Assembly (NCBI RefSeq): GCF_000497045.1
Contig: NW_015961990.1
Coordinates: 620,001 to 684,000, forward strand
DNA from: Kalmanozyma brasiliensis GHG001
Taxonomy: Eukaryota > Basidiomycota > Ustilaginomycetes > Ustilaginales
Direction of reading: 5' to 3'
Length of the DNA stretch: 64,000 nucleotides
Position numbers and translations under genes: made by a program. The first letter of the stretch is position 1, and each line of letters begins with the position of its first letter. Below are positions 10,166 through 21,078 of the stretch, piece by piece. The notes beneath the pieces were generated by a model. It did no database searches. It was not told the DNA's origin and saw only the letters and a list, made by a program, of their open reading frames with translations.

Positions 10166-11512
10166 ATGAGCAGCATCACCAGCACGAGCATCCTCTCCGA
10201 GAGGCAGAAGGATGAGCTGCACAAATCCATCCTCGATTACTTCAAGACCAATGGGCTCAACGAGTCCTATGCGACGCTGATGCGAGAAGCCGGCCAAGAT
10301 GGATTCGTGCCGGACCCCAAGGCGAAATACGCCGGTTTGCTCGAGAAGAAGTGGACCTCGGTCATCCGGCTGCAGAAGAAGATTATGGAGATGGAGTCGC
10401 GGATGACTTCGTTGCAAGAAGAGCTTGCTGCTGCGCCGTCAGCCAAGCGGTCTGCGTCGCTGAATGATTGGGTGCCAAGGGCGTCTGCGAGACACACCAT
10501 GCAAGGGCACCGATTGCCCGTGACAAAGGTCGCTTTCCACCCAGTGTTCAGCCAAGTAGCAACAGCGTCAGAAGACACGACGGTCAAGCTGTGGGATTGG
10601 GAGACAGGGGATTTCGAACGGACGCTCAAGGGGCACACAAAGGCAGTGCAGGACGTAGACTTCGATAGCAAAGGCAGCTACGTCGTCTCCTGCTCCTCGG
10701 ACCTCTCGGTCAAGGTGTGGGATGCGAACAATGACTACAAGAACATCAAGACGCTGCACGGGCACGATCACAGCGTCTCATCGGTCAAATTTCTGCCAGG
10801 GGACGACTTCATTGTGTCCGCGAGCAGGGATAAGACGATCAAGATCTGGGAGTTCTCCACGGGCTTCTGCACAAAGACGCTGCACGGACACGCAGAATGG
10901 GTACGGTCAGCGATACCGAGCGATGATGGGAGGTGGTTGGTCAGCTGCTCGACGGATCAAACGGCGAGGATATGGGAGCTGTCGACGGGAGAGACGAAGG
11001 TCGAGCTGCGCGGGCACGAGCATGTGGTGGAGGTGGCCATCTTTGCCCCCATCGCTTCATACACCGCTATTCGAGAACTCGCAGGATTGACCGCACCAAA
11101 GGACGCTTCAGCCACAGCACCAGCACAGTTCGTAGCCTCAGGCTCGAGAGACAAGACCATCCGCATTTGGGACAGCGCAGGCCAATGCCTCAAGACCCTG
11201 GTTGGGCACGACAATTGGGTCAGAGGCCTCGCCTTCTCCCCCAACGGCAAATATCTGCTCTCCGTATCCGACGACAAGACGATGCGCATCTGGGAGCTCA
11301 AGACGGGCAGATGCACCAAGACGATCGATGCGCACCAGCACTTTTGCACCAGCGTCGCATGGGGGAAGGCCAAGATCGAAGCGAGTGTCCCACCAGCTCA
11401 GGACGGAGATGCAGCAATCGCGACGAACGGCAGCAAGGCGGCAGAGGCTAGGACGGTCAACGTGGTAGCGACGAGCAGTGTGGATCTCACCGTCAAAGTG
11501 TGGACGCCATGA
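10166..11512 (+). CDS. PAC1: LIS1/PAC1 nuclear distribution protein, dynein regulator
   Basis: 448 residues, start at the CCACCATGAG context at 10166; upstream in-frame codons lack an ATG. LIS1/PAC1 binds the dynein motor and its NudE/NDL1 partner, targets dynein to microtubule plus ends, and is needed for nuclear migration in hyphae. The layout is complete. A LisH dimerisation motif covers about residues 10-42 ([17 protein letters not shown]). A coiled coil covers about 58-85 ([22 protein letters not shown]). Seven WD40 repeats follow, with typical ends such as [58 protein letters not shown] and LTVKVWTP. A Thr/Ala insert splits the fifth and sixth blades, as in other fungal LIS1 proteins. 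No introns. Confidence 0.96.
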   Translation: MSSITSTSILSERQKDELHKSILDYFKTNGLNESYATLMREAGQDGFVPDPKAKYAGLLEKKWTSVIRLQKKIMEMESRMTSLQEELAAAPSAKRSASLNDWVPRASARHTMQGHRLPVTKVAFHPVFSQVATASEDTTVKLWDWETGDFERTLKGHTKAVQDVDFDSKGSYVVSCSSDLSVKVWDANNDYKNIKTLHGHDHSVSSVKFLPGDDFIVSASRDKTIKIWEFSTGFCTKTLHGHAEWVRSAIPSDDGRWLVSCSTDQTARIWELSTGETKVELRGHEHVVEVAIFAPIASYTAIRELAGLTAPKDASATAPAQFVASGSRDKTIRIWDSAGQCLKTLVGHDNWVRGLAFSPNGKYLLSVSDDKTMRIWELKTGRCTKTIDAHQHFCTSVAWGKAKIEASVPPAQDGDAAIATNGSKAAEARTVNVVATSSVDLTVKVWTP

Positions 11513-11793
11513 TTGGCAGCAGAGCCTGCTTTTGACGTATACGTGAAGACTTCCATTTGCCCTCTTGATACCCTCTTTCATCATGTATTGGCGCTGCTTG
11601 ATTGCGCAATATCACACACAAATCCTTATTCAGGGGCCCAAAGCCTCGCGTGGTGTGCACAGCCAAATCAGGCCGTGATTGAGTGGTATGAGAAGATTCG
11701 TATTGATCGTCGGAACAGGCGATCTGTAAGATGATCGGCGCTCCTTCAATTGCGGCGATTTATACAAGTACATCGAGCAGCGGGTAGCTGGGC

Positions 11794-12599
11794 TCAAGCC
11801 GACTTGCCCTTGACGTAGGTGTTGACCACGTTGGCAAAGTGCTCGCCCTGCGACTTGGCAATGGTGAAGTCGAGGTCGATAGGCTGGCGGCTGCCGTCGC
11901 CGGCAGCGATGGTACCAGCACCGTAGGCGGAAGCACCGTGGATCTGTTCCAGGTTGGTCTGCTCGGCGAAGTTCTGTGTGAGGAAGCAAGTCGTGGTTCA
12001 TGTCAAGCTGTCAGCAACGTCTCTTGTCTTATGCGAGCTTCTTTGCAAGAGGTACCTACCCTGTAACCGTGAGGAACATAGTTGATACCCTGGTGAACGA
12101 AGAAGGGGATGGTGGTGAGGTGGGTGGTCTCGTTACCACCGTGCTGGGAGGCGGTCGAGGTGAAGGTGCCGGCAAACTTGCCGATCAGGGCACCAGTGGC
12201 CCAGAGACCGCCGGTTTGGTCGAAGAAGGCCGAGACCTGAGCGGGCGCACGGCCGTAACGAGTGGGGAAGCCGAGAAGGAAGCCATCGTACTCCTTGAGC
12301 TTGTCCGGGGTGATGACGGGGAAGGATGCGATGGGGGCCTTGTTGGCGTGCAACTTGCCGAGAACCTCTTCGCTGAGTGTTTCGGGGAACTGATACACGT
12401 CGACGGTGGCGCCAGTGGACTTGGCACCCTCGACGACCTTTTCGCTGATCGAGGCGACGTGGCCATAAGCTGACCAGACTACAACGGCGATCTTGGACAT
12501 TTTGATGGGAGCAGCGGGTGCGAGGTTGGAGGAAGTGGAAGTGGAAGACGATTTAGACTTGGTGGAAAGGTTGGAGAACTTTCGCAGCAAGGAAGACAT
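11794..12599 (-). CDS. Flavodoxin-like NAD(P)H:quinone oxidoreductase (WrbA/Pst2/Ycp4 family), two exons
   Basis: Model: complement(join(11794..11973, 12060..12599)), 239 residues. The 86-nt intron has donor GTAGGT, acceptor CACAG and a GCTGAC branch-like site. Splicing joins HGYR to NFAEQTNLEQIHGASAYGAG, which restores the family C-terminus. FMN-dependent enzymes of this family reduce quinones by two electrons and protect from redox stress. Family motifs are SAYGHV (phosphate loop), GFPTRYG and TGGLWATGALIGKFAG. The first ATG (12599) adds a Ser/Lys-rich 33-residue extension ahead of a second ATG at 12500 (MSKIAVVV), where most homologues begin. The extension could target mitochondria or be leader sequence. 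Confidence 0.9.
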
Positions 12600-12665
12600 G
12601 AGGGTCAAGAGGGAAGGAGTGAAGTGTTGTGAGGCGTAACAAGAGCGGTCGTGGATCCGCTTGGT

Positions 12666-12673
12666 CTATTTAT
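12666..12673 (-). promoter_or_regulatory. TATA-like element upstream of the quinone reductase gene
   Basis: The minus strand reads ATAAATAG about 70 bases upstream of the start codon at 12599, a plausible TATA position if the leader is short. Confidence 0.35.
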
Positions 12674-13036
12674 GGACGAGGAGGAGCTGGCCTGCTCGAG
12701 GAGGAGCGCTTCTGGAAGATTCACCTCGCTTTGGCACAATCACACTCTCACACGCTCTGCATCAGAGCGGATGCCATCCGAATGCTCGTTCGGTCACGCC
12801 TTAGCCTGTCGAAGCACGGTCAACCTTGTTGGCAGTCACACCGCAATCACGAAAGAGAGCGTTTGCAGCATCACATCAACACCTCCTCGCTTAGCTTGAG
12901 GAGATTGTCTGTGCGTCAAGAAGATTGTTTGCAGGCAGCTCACCTGTCAAACTGGCAAACACGGATTTAAAAGAACGGAGCTAAGCACGGCCTTAAACTG
13001 GACTTAACACAATACAATTCTTGCTCGAATCTTCCT

Positions 13037-13057
13037 ATCGACCCAAAAAGGGTCGAT
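13037..13057. repeat. Perfect inverted repeat with 8-base arms and AAAAA loop
   Basis: ATCGACCC, AAAAA, GGGTCGAT: eight-base arms around a five-base loop. It lies about 260 bases past the GlyRS stop, so it may be in that gene's 3' region or be a protein-binding palindrome near the next promoter. Confidence 0.6.
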
Positions 13058-13315
13058 CCGATGCCGTGGCTTATCCGTGGGATCGCTGTCGGATCACCCG
13101 CTCCGTCCATCGCAAACGCTGCCGAAAGAGGCTGTGAAGCTTATCGAAGCGTCGACTCGGCTCAGTGCGAGAGGGGATGATTGCATCCCAAGCTATGAGA
13201 GGTTTGGAAGTTTCACGTGAGCTGATCGTACTGTGTCAAACTTGAATTGTAGTGACATGCAACCCAAGGAATGACTGTATTTCGAGATGATGAGCTACAT
13301 TGCCTCCTTCACCAT

Positions 13316-15496
13316 CTAAGCCTCGACATCCTGCTGGCCGGAGTACTCGGGAAGGATCTTGCAAGCACCCTCCCAGTCCAGACTGGCGTCGCAAAGCTGG
13401 CGGATGACGTCAATCACCTGGTCAATAGGACCAATACGCTGGGCGGTCGAGTCTCGTTCTCGCAGCGTCATGGTGCCCTTGCTCAAACTGGCAAAGTCGA
13501 GCGTGCAGGCGAAAGGAGTGCCCAGCTCGTCGTTTCGTGCGTAGCGTCGTCCGATACTGGCGTTCGAGTCGTCGACTCTCGAAGCAACACCTGCCGAGCG
13601 CAGCTTGCGGCTCACCTGCTTGACCAGCGGCGCCAGCTTCTCGTTCGAGCTGATGGGAACAATGAGCGCCTTGATGGGCGCAACCAGCGGCGGCAAGCTG
13701 AGCACACCACGGTCCTGGTCTTCCGCTCGCGTCCAGAAGCTGTGCTCCAACAGCGAGTAGAAAATTCGGCCAATACCGAAGGAGGGCTCGATGACGTTGG
13801 GAGTGAATTCGCGTACCGTCTCGCGGATCGTCTTCATCTCGACCGTCACCACATCGGTGGTCAACTCGAAGGTCTGGCCGGTGCAGACTTTGAGCGGGGC
13901 AGATCCATTCTTGAGCTGCGACTCGAGCTCGGCGAGCTTCTTCTGGTCCATCTCCAGGATGGCCTCCTCGACAATCTTGGCATCCTTCTTGAACTTGGGT
14001 CCGATGTTCTTCTTGATGATGGTGGGTACAAATGCATCATACACCTTGGGCTCCTTGTGTGCCTTCTGCACCACCAGGTCCTTCTTGGTTCGCTTGCTGT
14101 GCACCGTCAAGTCGTAAGCGCTGCGGTCGGCGCAGCCAACACACTCGATCCAGCCGTACGAAGTGTGAATCTCGGCATCCCAGCAGTCACTGGCGTAGTG
14201 CGCCATCTCGTTGCTCATGTGCTGACGGAAGCGCAGTCGGGTAGCATCGATGCCGATCTTGACCAGGAAGAGGTAGATGCGTCCGATGAAGTAGCCCAGC
14301 GTCTGGTTGTCAATCACACCAGCAGAGACCGCCTCGCCGATCGTCTTGACCGTGATATCGGTCTTGCCAGACTCCTGCACATCCTTGGCCAGCAGGGGCA
14401 CCTCGATGTTCTTGACCTCGTCGAATCGCTCGTGGTTCTTGTCCTCGGGGTCGACAAAGTGCTCGATCTCAGCCATGGTGAATTCTCGCACTCGCAGCAG
14501 ACCGGCACGCGGGCTGATCTCGTTACGGAACGACTTGCCGATCTGAGCACTGGCAAAGGGGACACGGCCGTTGTTGAACTCGAGGAGACGCTGGAAGTTG
14601 ACAAAGTGGCCCTGAGCGGTCTCGGGTCGCAAGTAGCCCTTGACCTGTCCGGTAGGGCCGATGGACGACTCGAACATCAGGTTGAACTCGATGGGCTCCG
14701 AGACTTCATTGCCGGATTCGGGCGATCGGATGTCGTACTTTCGGATGAGCTCGCCGAGCTGCTTGCCGTCAAAGTTGTCGATCTGAGCGAGGGTCGAGTT
14801 GTATTCTGCGACAAGAGCGTCATCGAGCTTGACCGCCGACGACTTGACCTTCTTCTTCTTGCTCTTCTTGTCGTCGCCACCAGCTGCTTCGGCGGGCACA
14901 GCGATGCTCTCGCCGGCTTCCTTGGCACGAGCCTGCTTGTCACCTTCAAGACGAGCCTCGATGACGCCTTCGACGAGGTGGTCGGCACGGAAGATCTCGC
15001 CGTTCTTGAGATCCTTGCACATCCAGTCGGCAAACTTGTCCACGTGGCCCGAGGTCTTGAGCACATCTGCCAATGTCATGATGGTGGTGTCGAGCTCGAG
15101 CATCTCCTCCTCGATGATAAAGTGGTTGCGCCATTGGTTGATGATGTTGGCCTGAAGGGCGGCACCAGTAGGACCGTAGTCGTACAGGCCACCGACACCG
15201 CCGTAGATCTCGAATGCTTGGATGTAGAAGAATCGCTTGGTCATGAGACCCTCGAGCTGGCTACGAGAGAAGGGGTGGGCATCGCGCTTGACGTCGGGAC
15301 GGTTCGAGACGGCCGATGGGGCCGGGGCGTCCGGGGAGACACCAGGTACGACGTTCGACATGGTGTGCAGCGAGAGAAGTGTGGGCGCGGTGAAAGGCCT
15401 GGGAGGGAGAGCGCGAAGAAGTGGGCCTCTGGTTCGTAGAGCTGCCGAGAAGGTTTTGGACAGGGATGGCAGAATCGAACGGGACGCAACGAGCAT
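13316..15496 (-). CDS. GRS1: Glycyl-tRNA synthetase, probably dual-targeted (mitochondrial and cytosolic)
   Basis: 726 residues from the first ATG (15496). GlyRS charges tRNA-Gly in the cytosol and mitochondria. The eukaryotic alpha2-type class II signature is clear: FFYIQAFEIYGGVGGLYDYG, then motif 2 near residue 320 (FRNEISPRAGLLRVREF), and motif 3 near residue 570 (IEPSFGIGRIFYSLLEH). The anticodon-binding domain follows, with APIKALIVPIS. A Lys-rich insert (DDKKSKKKKVKSS) interrupts the N-terminal half. The first ATG adds a 45-residue Arg/Ser/Leu-rich, acid-free presequence. A second in-frame ATG at 15361 (MSNVVPGVS) would give the cytosolic form. Yeast GRS1 also makes both forms from one gene, there using an upstream TTG. 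Confidence 0.95.
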   Translation of the reverse strand: MLVASRSILPSLSKTFSAALRTRGPLLRALPPRPFTAPTLLSLHTMSNVVPGVSPDAPAPSAVSNRPDVKRDAHPFSRSQLEGLMTKRFFYIQAFEIYGGVGGLYDYGPTGAALQANIINQWRNHFIIEEEMLELDTTIMTLADVLKTSGHVDKFADWMCKDLKNGEIFRADHLVEGVIEARLEGDKQARAKEAGESIAVPAEAAGGDDKKSKKKKVKSSAVKLDDALVAEYNSTLAQIDNFDGKQLGELIRKYDIRSPESGNEVSEPIEFNLMFESSIGPTGQVKGYLRPETAQGHFVNFQRLLEFNNGRVPFASAQIGKSFRNEISPRAGLLRVREFTMAEIEHFVDPEDKNHERFDEVKNIEVPLLAKDVQESGKTDITVKTIGEAVSAGVIDNQTLGYFIGRIYLFLVKIGIDATRLRFRQHMSNEMAHYASDCWDAEIHTSYGWIECVGCADRSAYDLTVHSKRTKKDLVVQKAHKEPKVYDAFVPTIIKKNIGPKFKKDAKIVEEAILEMDQKKLAELESQLKNGSAPLKVCTGQTFELTTDVVTVEMKTIRETVREFTPNVIEPSFGIGRIFYSLLEHSFWTRAEDQDRGVLSLPPLVAPIKALIVPISSNEKLAPLVKQVSRKLRSAGVASRVDDSNASIGRRYARNDELGTPFACTLDFASLSKGTMTLRERDSTAQRIGPIDQVIDVIRQLCDASLDWEGACKILPEYSGQQDVEA

Positions 15497-16636
15497 AAAC
15501 CGCAATGAAGCTCCGAGCGTTTGTGACAATGGTCGACTCTGATAAAGTGAATGCTATCAGAGCTTCTTTTGAGGATGACGGGGCCCGTAGCGAGATTTGG
15601 TCGTGGTGATTGCAACGACGAGCAGGTCCGACTTGGCGGGTTGGTGTTGGATAAGTTACCTCTCTGTTTTTTCGCTGCGGTCTGTTCGAGAAGAAATGAC
15701 CAGCCCGCCGCCGCGCTCGAGTGACTCGGTGCAATAATTGTCGATGTAACACACTTGCTAGAAAACAATCTTTCAATCTGACAGCCTTGTCCGGAAGAAT
15801 TTACCAAGGGGCCCACACTGGAGCTCAAGCCTGCAAAGTCCGCCTCGAGTGAGACAAAAAAAATGGCTGGAAATTTTTGGCAAAATGGGGGCCAAAAATT
15901 ATTCGAATTTCCGTCTGGACCCCTGCATCCGTACTGGCAGAAGGTGGCCAAAGCGCAGTGCAAAGTGGCTCGGGCTCTCTCAAGGTTCGACAATTTTGGC
16001 AGAAAATGAGCCGGTTGGAGTGCATGACTTAAACTTTTTTTTGAAGCGCTTGCTCGCACTGTTTGACCACTGCTGAACAGGAAAAAAAACCAGGCCTGAG
16101 CGCGGTCAAACGGTTCCCGTAAGTCAATGCGGTGATGGCTCAGCGGTGCTGCTGCCCTTACTGATCATACCCCCCACGAGCTGAGAGACTTGGACGAGCA
16201 CCACCATACTTGCCTTCGTATCATCATCATCTTCTCATTTGTCTAGCGACCAGGTCCCGACTCGCTGTGTTCATCAGGCACCAGGACCGCCCTGCAAATC
16301 TCCTCCGTCCGCGAACGGAGCCTGTACTGCAGCCAGACGTGTCGACTGCATTCAATTAGCTCGGTACCTCCAGTCTCGTGCTCGACTCCTCTCTTCACAT
16401 CTCGAGCTTCATACCTTGGTTCTTGAAGTCCTGCAAGATGCTCAGCCTGTGAGCCCGAGGATCATCAGTCCCCTCTCAGCAGCCGTCAAGTCCTGGCTGT
16501 ATCACTCCGGGAGCCAGCAGACCTGGCAGAGTGCAGCATCGCCCCGACCGAGCATACCCCTCCCTCATCATCTTTTCCTTTCGCGGACGCATCGAGCCTC
16601 CCTTGACTTGCTTCGATTCGGCACAACACCGCCAAA
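15497..16636. other. Divergent intergenic region upstream of GlyRS
   Basis: About 1.14 kb between the GlyRS start (-) and the orphan exon at 16637 (+). It is A-rich near 15850-16090 with short A runs. From 16200 on it is C/T-rich, as expected of a transcribed leader. Overlapping short frames look non-coding. Confidence 0.45.
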
Positions 16637-17176
16637 ATGAGCAGGCCACCGCCATTGACCAGCTCGCACTCCTACTCGTCGCCCAAGCTAGGGGCAGCGG
16701 CCATCTACAGCATCAGCTCTCCCTCGAGCTCGCCCCGACCACCCTTCGCCCAGCATGTGTCCGGCACTATGTCCCCCTACCGTGATGCTTCTGCCCGCTA
16801 TGCACAACTTGGAAGCCCGAGGATAAGCTCGCTGAGCCGAGATGCCACTGCCGCCTTGAAGGGAAGCAACTACCCTACCTCCTCTTCACGGCCCACTTCA
16901 CCCACCCCGGGTTCGCGCTCTCCCTCACCTAGCAGCGACAGCATCGGCTCCAATGGCTCCTCTTCGCGTGGATCACATGATCCAGCCGACAATGGAGTCC
17001 ACGACGATCGACCCCTCCTCACCCGCGGCGATTCATCGAGTCGCAGGAATATCCCCTACCACAACGACTCCTACCACGACGAGGCCAGTACCTCTGCCGC
17101 TGGTCACAACGCCAACTCGCCCAGTGGCCTCCGCGGTCAGCATTTGCAGGCAATAGAGACCAAAGGTGAGTCCTGA
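16637..17176 (+). CDS. Hypothetical Ser/Pro-rich protein or first coding exon of an unidentified gene
   Basis: An ATG-started 179-codon frame (ATG in AAAATGAGC context) with clear coding character: Ser, Pro, Arg and Asp-rich, with segments such as SRPTSPTPGSRSPSPSSDS and DDRPLLTRGDSSSRRN. The last codons overlap a strong donor, AAAG|GTGAGT at 17166, so this may be an exon of 529 bases ending in phase 1 rather than a complete gene. With a CCATAG acceptor near 17247 the reading frame would continue open for about 1.1 kb, but that continuation has the composition of a C/T-rich leader and overlaps the start of the zinc-finger gene in another frame. I do not recognise a family. Confidence 0.5.
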   Translation: MSRPPPLTSSHSYSSPKLGAAAIYSISSPSSSPRPPFAQHVSGTMSPYRDASARYAQLGSPRISSLSRDATAALKGSNYPTSSSRPTSPTPGSRSPSPSSDSIGSNGSSSRGSHDPADNGVHDDRPLLTRGDSSSRRNIPYHNDSYHDEASTSAAGHNANSPSGLRGQHLQAIETKGES

Positions 17177-18206
17177 CGTGATCTCTGCCTCGTAGTGAGA
17201 GCCGTCTGTTGCCCTTGCTCCGACCCACTCGACACCGCCCAACCATAGCTGTCCTTCGCCATCTCACCAGCGTCTCGGACCACTTTGTTAAATCTGAGGA
17301 AGCATCATTCGACCGAGGCCAACAAAGCCGGCCCTCGCTGCTGCTGCGTAGGCCTGGTTGCTCGCTGCACGCGGCAGCGCGGCGAGTTTCCGTGTATTTT
17401 GCTGCGCTTTTTCCAGTTCCCTCTGGCGTAGTGCCTTGCTGCAGTGTGCCGGGCTCGCTTGCACCTTGGCAAGCCTCCGTGGGCACAGCTCTTTCTCCCC
17501 TCTGCTTTCAACCTCAGGCTTGGCTGAGCAGCGTGAAGGGCAATTTGGCTCTCCCTCTTTCCTGCCAGCTGCTGCAGGGATTGCATCCAAAGGCACTGCC
17601 GTCATTCTCTGTCCACGTCGTCAGTTGCTTTCGGGCCGCGCGACAAAGAGCAGCAGAAGCCCCTTGTCAGACCTTCTTCCGACGTTCCCGCTCTGCCCTC
17701 CTCCCTTTGGCTCTGCCGATGAGCCTGGCTCAGTCCCAAGCCTTGTCTTCGCGGTCAGTCGCCTCTTGTTTTGTCACTTTGGCCCGTTTACTCCACCCGC
17801 TAGCAACCAAGCGGATTCCACCCCTCCGCCCGCCGCCGCCCTTTTTGGCTTGCTCCTTTCTCCCTGCTTCTCGCACCGACCACCCGCGTTGGCATCCTTC
17901 CCATCCTTCCAGTCCACCTTCAACGCTTCATAGCACCCTCCTCCCTTTCGTTTCCGCTTCCTCGCTCGCATCGAGCATTCTCATTTCGTTTCGTTCGACA
18001 CACTCTCGCATTCATCCGTCGTCGGCATCGACCACTCTGTCAGTCGCAGCGAGGACTTCTCCACGTAACGCGCCGAACGACTGTTTCCCAGCGCCATCTC
18101 ATCGACACACCTTCTCATCTGCTTCGCTGCTCACCGTCATTCTCGACCAGTCTCATCTCAACAGTGACGAGTCAGTCTGGACTCGTCGCGCGCAACAAGG
18201 GCAATC
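17177..18206. other. Pyrimidine-rich leader/intron ahead of the C2H2 gene
   Basis: About 1.03 kb, strongly C/T-rich on the + strand. Long open frames exist (one from 17209 to 18339) but encode Ser/Leu/Pro/Arg-biased sequence. This most likely is 5' leader or a leader intron of the zinc-finger gene. Confidence 0.5.
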
Positions 18207-20645
18207 ATGGCGGCTTCACCCGAAATCATCAGCTTCACCAACAGCCTTCTCAATACTGACAACATGCTCTCGCCCCTTCATCACACCTTCGCCGCAGCAG
18301 ACGCAGCCGCTCGCAGAACCTCGGCTGGCGAACCCATGAGCGCGAGCTCTCCGCGCATTGGCGAAGCCTACGTCAACAGTCCCAAACGCGATCCATTGCG
18401 CGACGGATACCGTGCCACACCACCTTCGTCCGCGTGGAGGCATTCAGGCTCCTATACCGGCCGCGACGGCTCACCATGGTATAACGACGCGCGATCTTCT
18501 CCTTTTGCATCCTCAGCCGCGCGTGACTATGCCACGCTCGAGCTCGAATCCAGCCTCGGCGCGCCAACCCACCCCGCAGGCGATCCCGCGCTCCACTACG
18601 GCGACACCAGCAATGCCGACAGCGTCGTAGCGCTTCTGCATGCTGCCGCTGCGGCCAACGAAGCCAGCAAGCAGTCGGATCGCTCCAATGAGAACCGCTT
18701 CCCTTCTCCCAGCGCGTTCTACCAACAGGGCGTGCCCACCTACGGAATCCCACCCTATTCCGCTGCCTATCGCTCCAGCTCCTCTGGCCTCGGTGGCTTC
18801 ACCAACTCACCCAGCCTCGGATTCGCACGCCCCTATCGGGCACTCGATGGATCTTTGGATGGCGCTTCGCCTTACGCGCAGGCTACCATCCAACCCTCCG
18901 CCACTGCCAGCACAGCAGCAGACGAAGACACCAAGATCCAGGTCAAAGCCGAACCCGATGTGCAAGAACCCGAGGCACAGCAGCACGCTCCCAAGAAGGG
19001 ACGTGGGCGAGGTCGCAAGAAGAGCAACGTCAAGCAGGAAGAGGAAGCTCTCGCCACATCCTTGCCAGCCAGCAACGGCCAATCTGCTCTCGATAGCGTC
19101 GTCTCGGCTGCTCTTGCCGCTTCGGAAGCCCCAGCCAGCTTCGCAGGACCTGCGTTCTCGCAGTATGGATATCCAGACTACAGCGCCACCAGCATGCCTG
19201 CTGGCGCCTTTGGTGCGAACCCTCTTGTCTCCTTGGCAGCTCAGGTGGCCGGCACCCTGGCGCCGATTCCAACACCCGTGCCTGCCCCCAACACTCTCGG
19301 CAAGCCCTCCACGTCAGCCGTAGCCGCACCAGCTGCTGCTGCTGCCGCTGCCTCGGCCACTTCGCCCACCTCACCAACGGGTGGCAAAGGCAAGACCGAC
19401 AGCGATGCAGGAGGTCCCAAGCTGCACGAGTGCGAGACTTGTGGCAAGTCGTTCAGCCGACGATCCGACTTGGCTCGACACCGCCGCATTCACACTGGCG
19501 AGCGACCGTATCCATGCGACTATCCTGGATGTGGGAAGAGCTTCATTCAGCGATCTGCCCTCACTGTCCACTCGCGCGTCCACTCGGGCGAGCGTCCGCA
19601 CAAGTGCGAGTTCGAAGGTTGCGACAAGAGTTTCTCGGACAGCAGTTCGCTCGCTCGCCACCGACGAACGCACACGGGTCGTCGTCCCTATGTTTGCGAC
19701 TTCCCCAAGTGCGGCAAGATGTTCACACGACGCACCACGCTCAACCGCCACTCTCGCTGTCACCAACCTGGCTACGTCAAGCCCAAGAGCCGTGGAAAGG
19801 GTCGCGGAAAGGGCAAGAAGTCGGGCAACAGAGACGATCCCTCGGCCGCCAACGATGACGATGACGACGAAGATGACGATGATGAGGACGATGACGATGA
19901 CGAGGATGACAGCGAGGATGAGGATGACGAGGACGATGAGGACTCGGAAGGCGAATCTGGCTCTGGCTCTGGGTCGGGATCTGCCGAGTCCGCCACTCCT
20001 CCCGAGACCTCCGCTCAAGTCGCCAAGGGCGCCAAGCGCGCTGCTCCCGGTCGTCCGCGCAAGAACTCGACGGCCAAAAAGGCCAACACGGGCAACGCAG
20101 CGGGTGTGACCAACCGCGCCAACCGCTCGGCCAGCGATGCCGAAGCCGCCATGACGCTGGCACAGGCAGCATTGCAGGCGCAGTTCAACCCTTACTATGC
20201 GGACCCATCTGGCTTCGCCTCGTATCCGATGTCGGCTCAAGACGGCACAGCTGCTCTTCTTGCTGCCAGCAATCACACCGGCTTCTCGCCCGGCATGGGC
20301 AGCAACGACTCCAACGAGGCTATGGAGGCGGCCGCTGCTGTGCTGGGTGGGTTCGCCAACTCGCCCAGCGCTGCCACAAGTGGTCAGGACTCTACCAACT
20401 CGACTTCGCTCTCGGAAGCGCAACTCCTGCTGGATGCCGCCATGAGCCCTGTGTCTAATCACGCTACTATCCCTGGTATCGGTGGCAGCACAGCTTCGCC
20501 GACTCGCGGGCGTGGTCGTGGTCGTCCTCGTGGATCGCGAGGTGGTCGCCGTGCCGATCGCCCCAGCAACCTATCCAACGAGACCGGACCTGAAGGGCTT
20601 CAGACTACGCCGTCGGAGACGCCCTCCACGGAGGCGTCCATCTGA
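18207..20645 (+). CDS. C2H2 zinc-finger transcription factor with four fingers and an acidic tail
   Basis: 812 residues, single frame, ATG at 18207. The N-terminal half is Ser/Ala/Tyr-rich and disordered. Four consecutive C2H2 fingers cover about residues 407-520. Helix segments read [45 protein letters not shown] and [15 protein letters not shown], with TGERPY/SGERPH/TGRRPY linkers. Fingers two to four have the C-x4-C spacing (CDYPGC, CEFEGC, CDFPKC). A basic [14 protein letters not shown] patch follows, then an Asp/Glu run of some 40 residues, then [15 protein letters not shown] near the end, which resembles AT-hook/RGG sequence. It should bind DNA in the nucleus, but its targets are unknown. 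The gene at 30004-31927 encodes a related finger array. Confidence 0.92.
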   Translation: MAASPEIISFTNSLLNTDNMLSPLHHTFAAADAAARRTSAGEPMSASSPRIGEAYVNSPKRDPLRDGYRATPPSSAWRHSGSYTGRDGSPWYNDARSSPFASSAARDYATLELESSLGAPTHPAGDPALHYGDTSNADSVVALLHAAAAANEASKQSDRSNENRFPSPSAFYQQGVPTYGIPPYSAAYRSSSSGLGGFTNSPSLGFARPYRALDGSLDGASPYAQATIQPSATASTAADEDTKIQVKAEPDVQEPEAQQHAPKKGRGRGRKKSNVKQEEEALATSLPASNGQSALDSVVSAALAASEAPASFAGPAFSQYGYPDYSATSMPAGAFGANPLVSLAAQVAGTLAPIPTPVPAPNTLGKPSTSAVAAPAAAAAAASATSPTSPTGGKGKTDSDAGGPKLHECETCGKSFSRRSDLARHRRIHTGERPYPCDYPGCGKSFIQRSALTVHSRVHSGERPHKCEFEGCDKSFSDSSSLARHRRTHTGRRPYVCDFPKCGKMFTRRTTLNRHSRCHQPGYVKPKSRGKGRGKGKKSGNRDDPSAANDDDDDEDDDDEDDDDDEDDSEDEDDEDDEDSEGESGSGSGSGSAESATPPETSAQVAKGAKRAAPGRPRKNSTAKKANTGNAAGVTNRANRSASDAEAAMTLAQAALQAQFNPYYADPSGFASYPMSAQDGTAALLAASNHTGFSPGMGSNDSNEAMEAAAAVLGGFANSPSAATSGQDSTNSTSLSEAQLLLDAAMSPVSNHATIPGIGGSTASPTRGRGRGRPRGSRGGRRADRPSNLSNETGPEGLQTTPSETPSTEASI
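19848..19968 (+). repeat. GAN codon run encoding a poly-Asp/Glu tract
   Basis: Imperfect trinucleotide repeat of GAC/GAT/GAG codons within the zinc-finger gene, translating to an almost pure Asp/Glu tract followed by Ser-Gly pairs. Coding low-complexity DNA. Confidence 0.8.
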
Positions 20646-21078
20646 GGCGATCAGCTAGCGAATGACCAGGTCTCTCGCCGTAGTCCGCACGCAATTTTCC
20701 CACTCCCCATCCTTCCTCTCGACTCATGGAGGCTGTCTTGCTATCCCTTGAGACAGTGGAATGTATTTGTATCTTTCAAAACCTTCCTTTCACGTTCCGT
20801 CCGTCCGAGCGCTGCCAGTGCCTTTGAGCATTCGGCTTGTAATTCATACATCTTTCACGAAGCTGAGTGTGCGTGCGACCATTGTGCCGAGTCGATATGA
20901 GAGGTGGGAGGAAGTGCGAGCGAGAAAGCCCGATTTGGCAACCGATCTGGTCGACTGGCGGCGTTTTTCCCGATCTGGACGCGAACGCGAGCGATTCTGC
21001 TTCCGATCGCTTTCCAACAGCGCGCCCTTTCACTTCTCTCTTCCTTCGTCCTCACACCAACCGGATCCCTCACACATC
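20646..21078. other. Intergenic region upstream of the Emi1-like gene
   Basis: 433 bases between two + strand genes: the 3' region of the zinc-finger gene and the promoter and leader of the CX9C gene. No additional feature seen. Confidence 0.5.

Larger units (their letters stand above)
12600..13315. other. Intergenic region between the quinone reductase and GlyRS genes
   Basis: About 715 bases downstream of the GlyRS stop and upstream of the quinone reductase start. It contains a perfect inverted repeat at 13037-13057 and no convincing gene. Confidence 0.5.

Noticed and set aside
13271..15439. 722-codon open frame antisense to glycyl-tRNA synthetase
   Set aside because: Shadow of the synthetase produced by codon bias; the sense strand carries all class II motifs.
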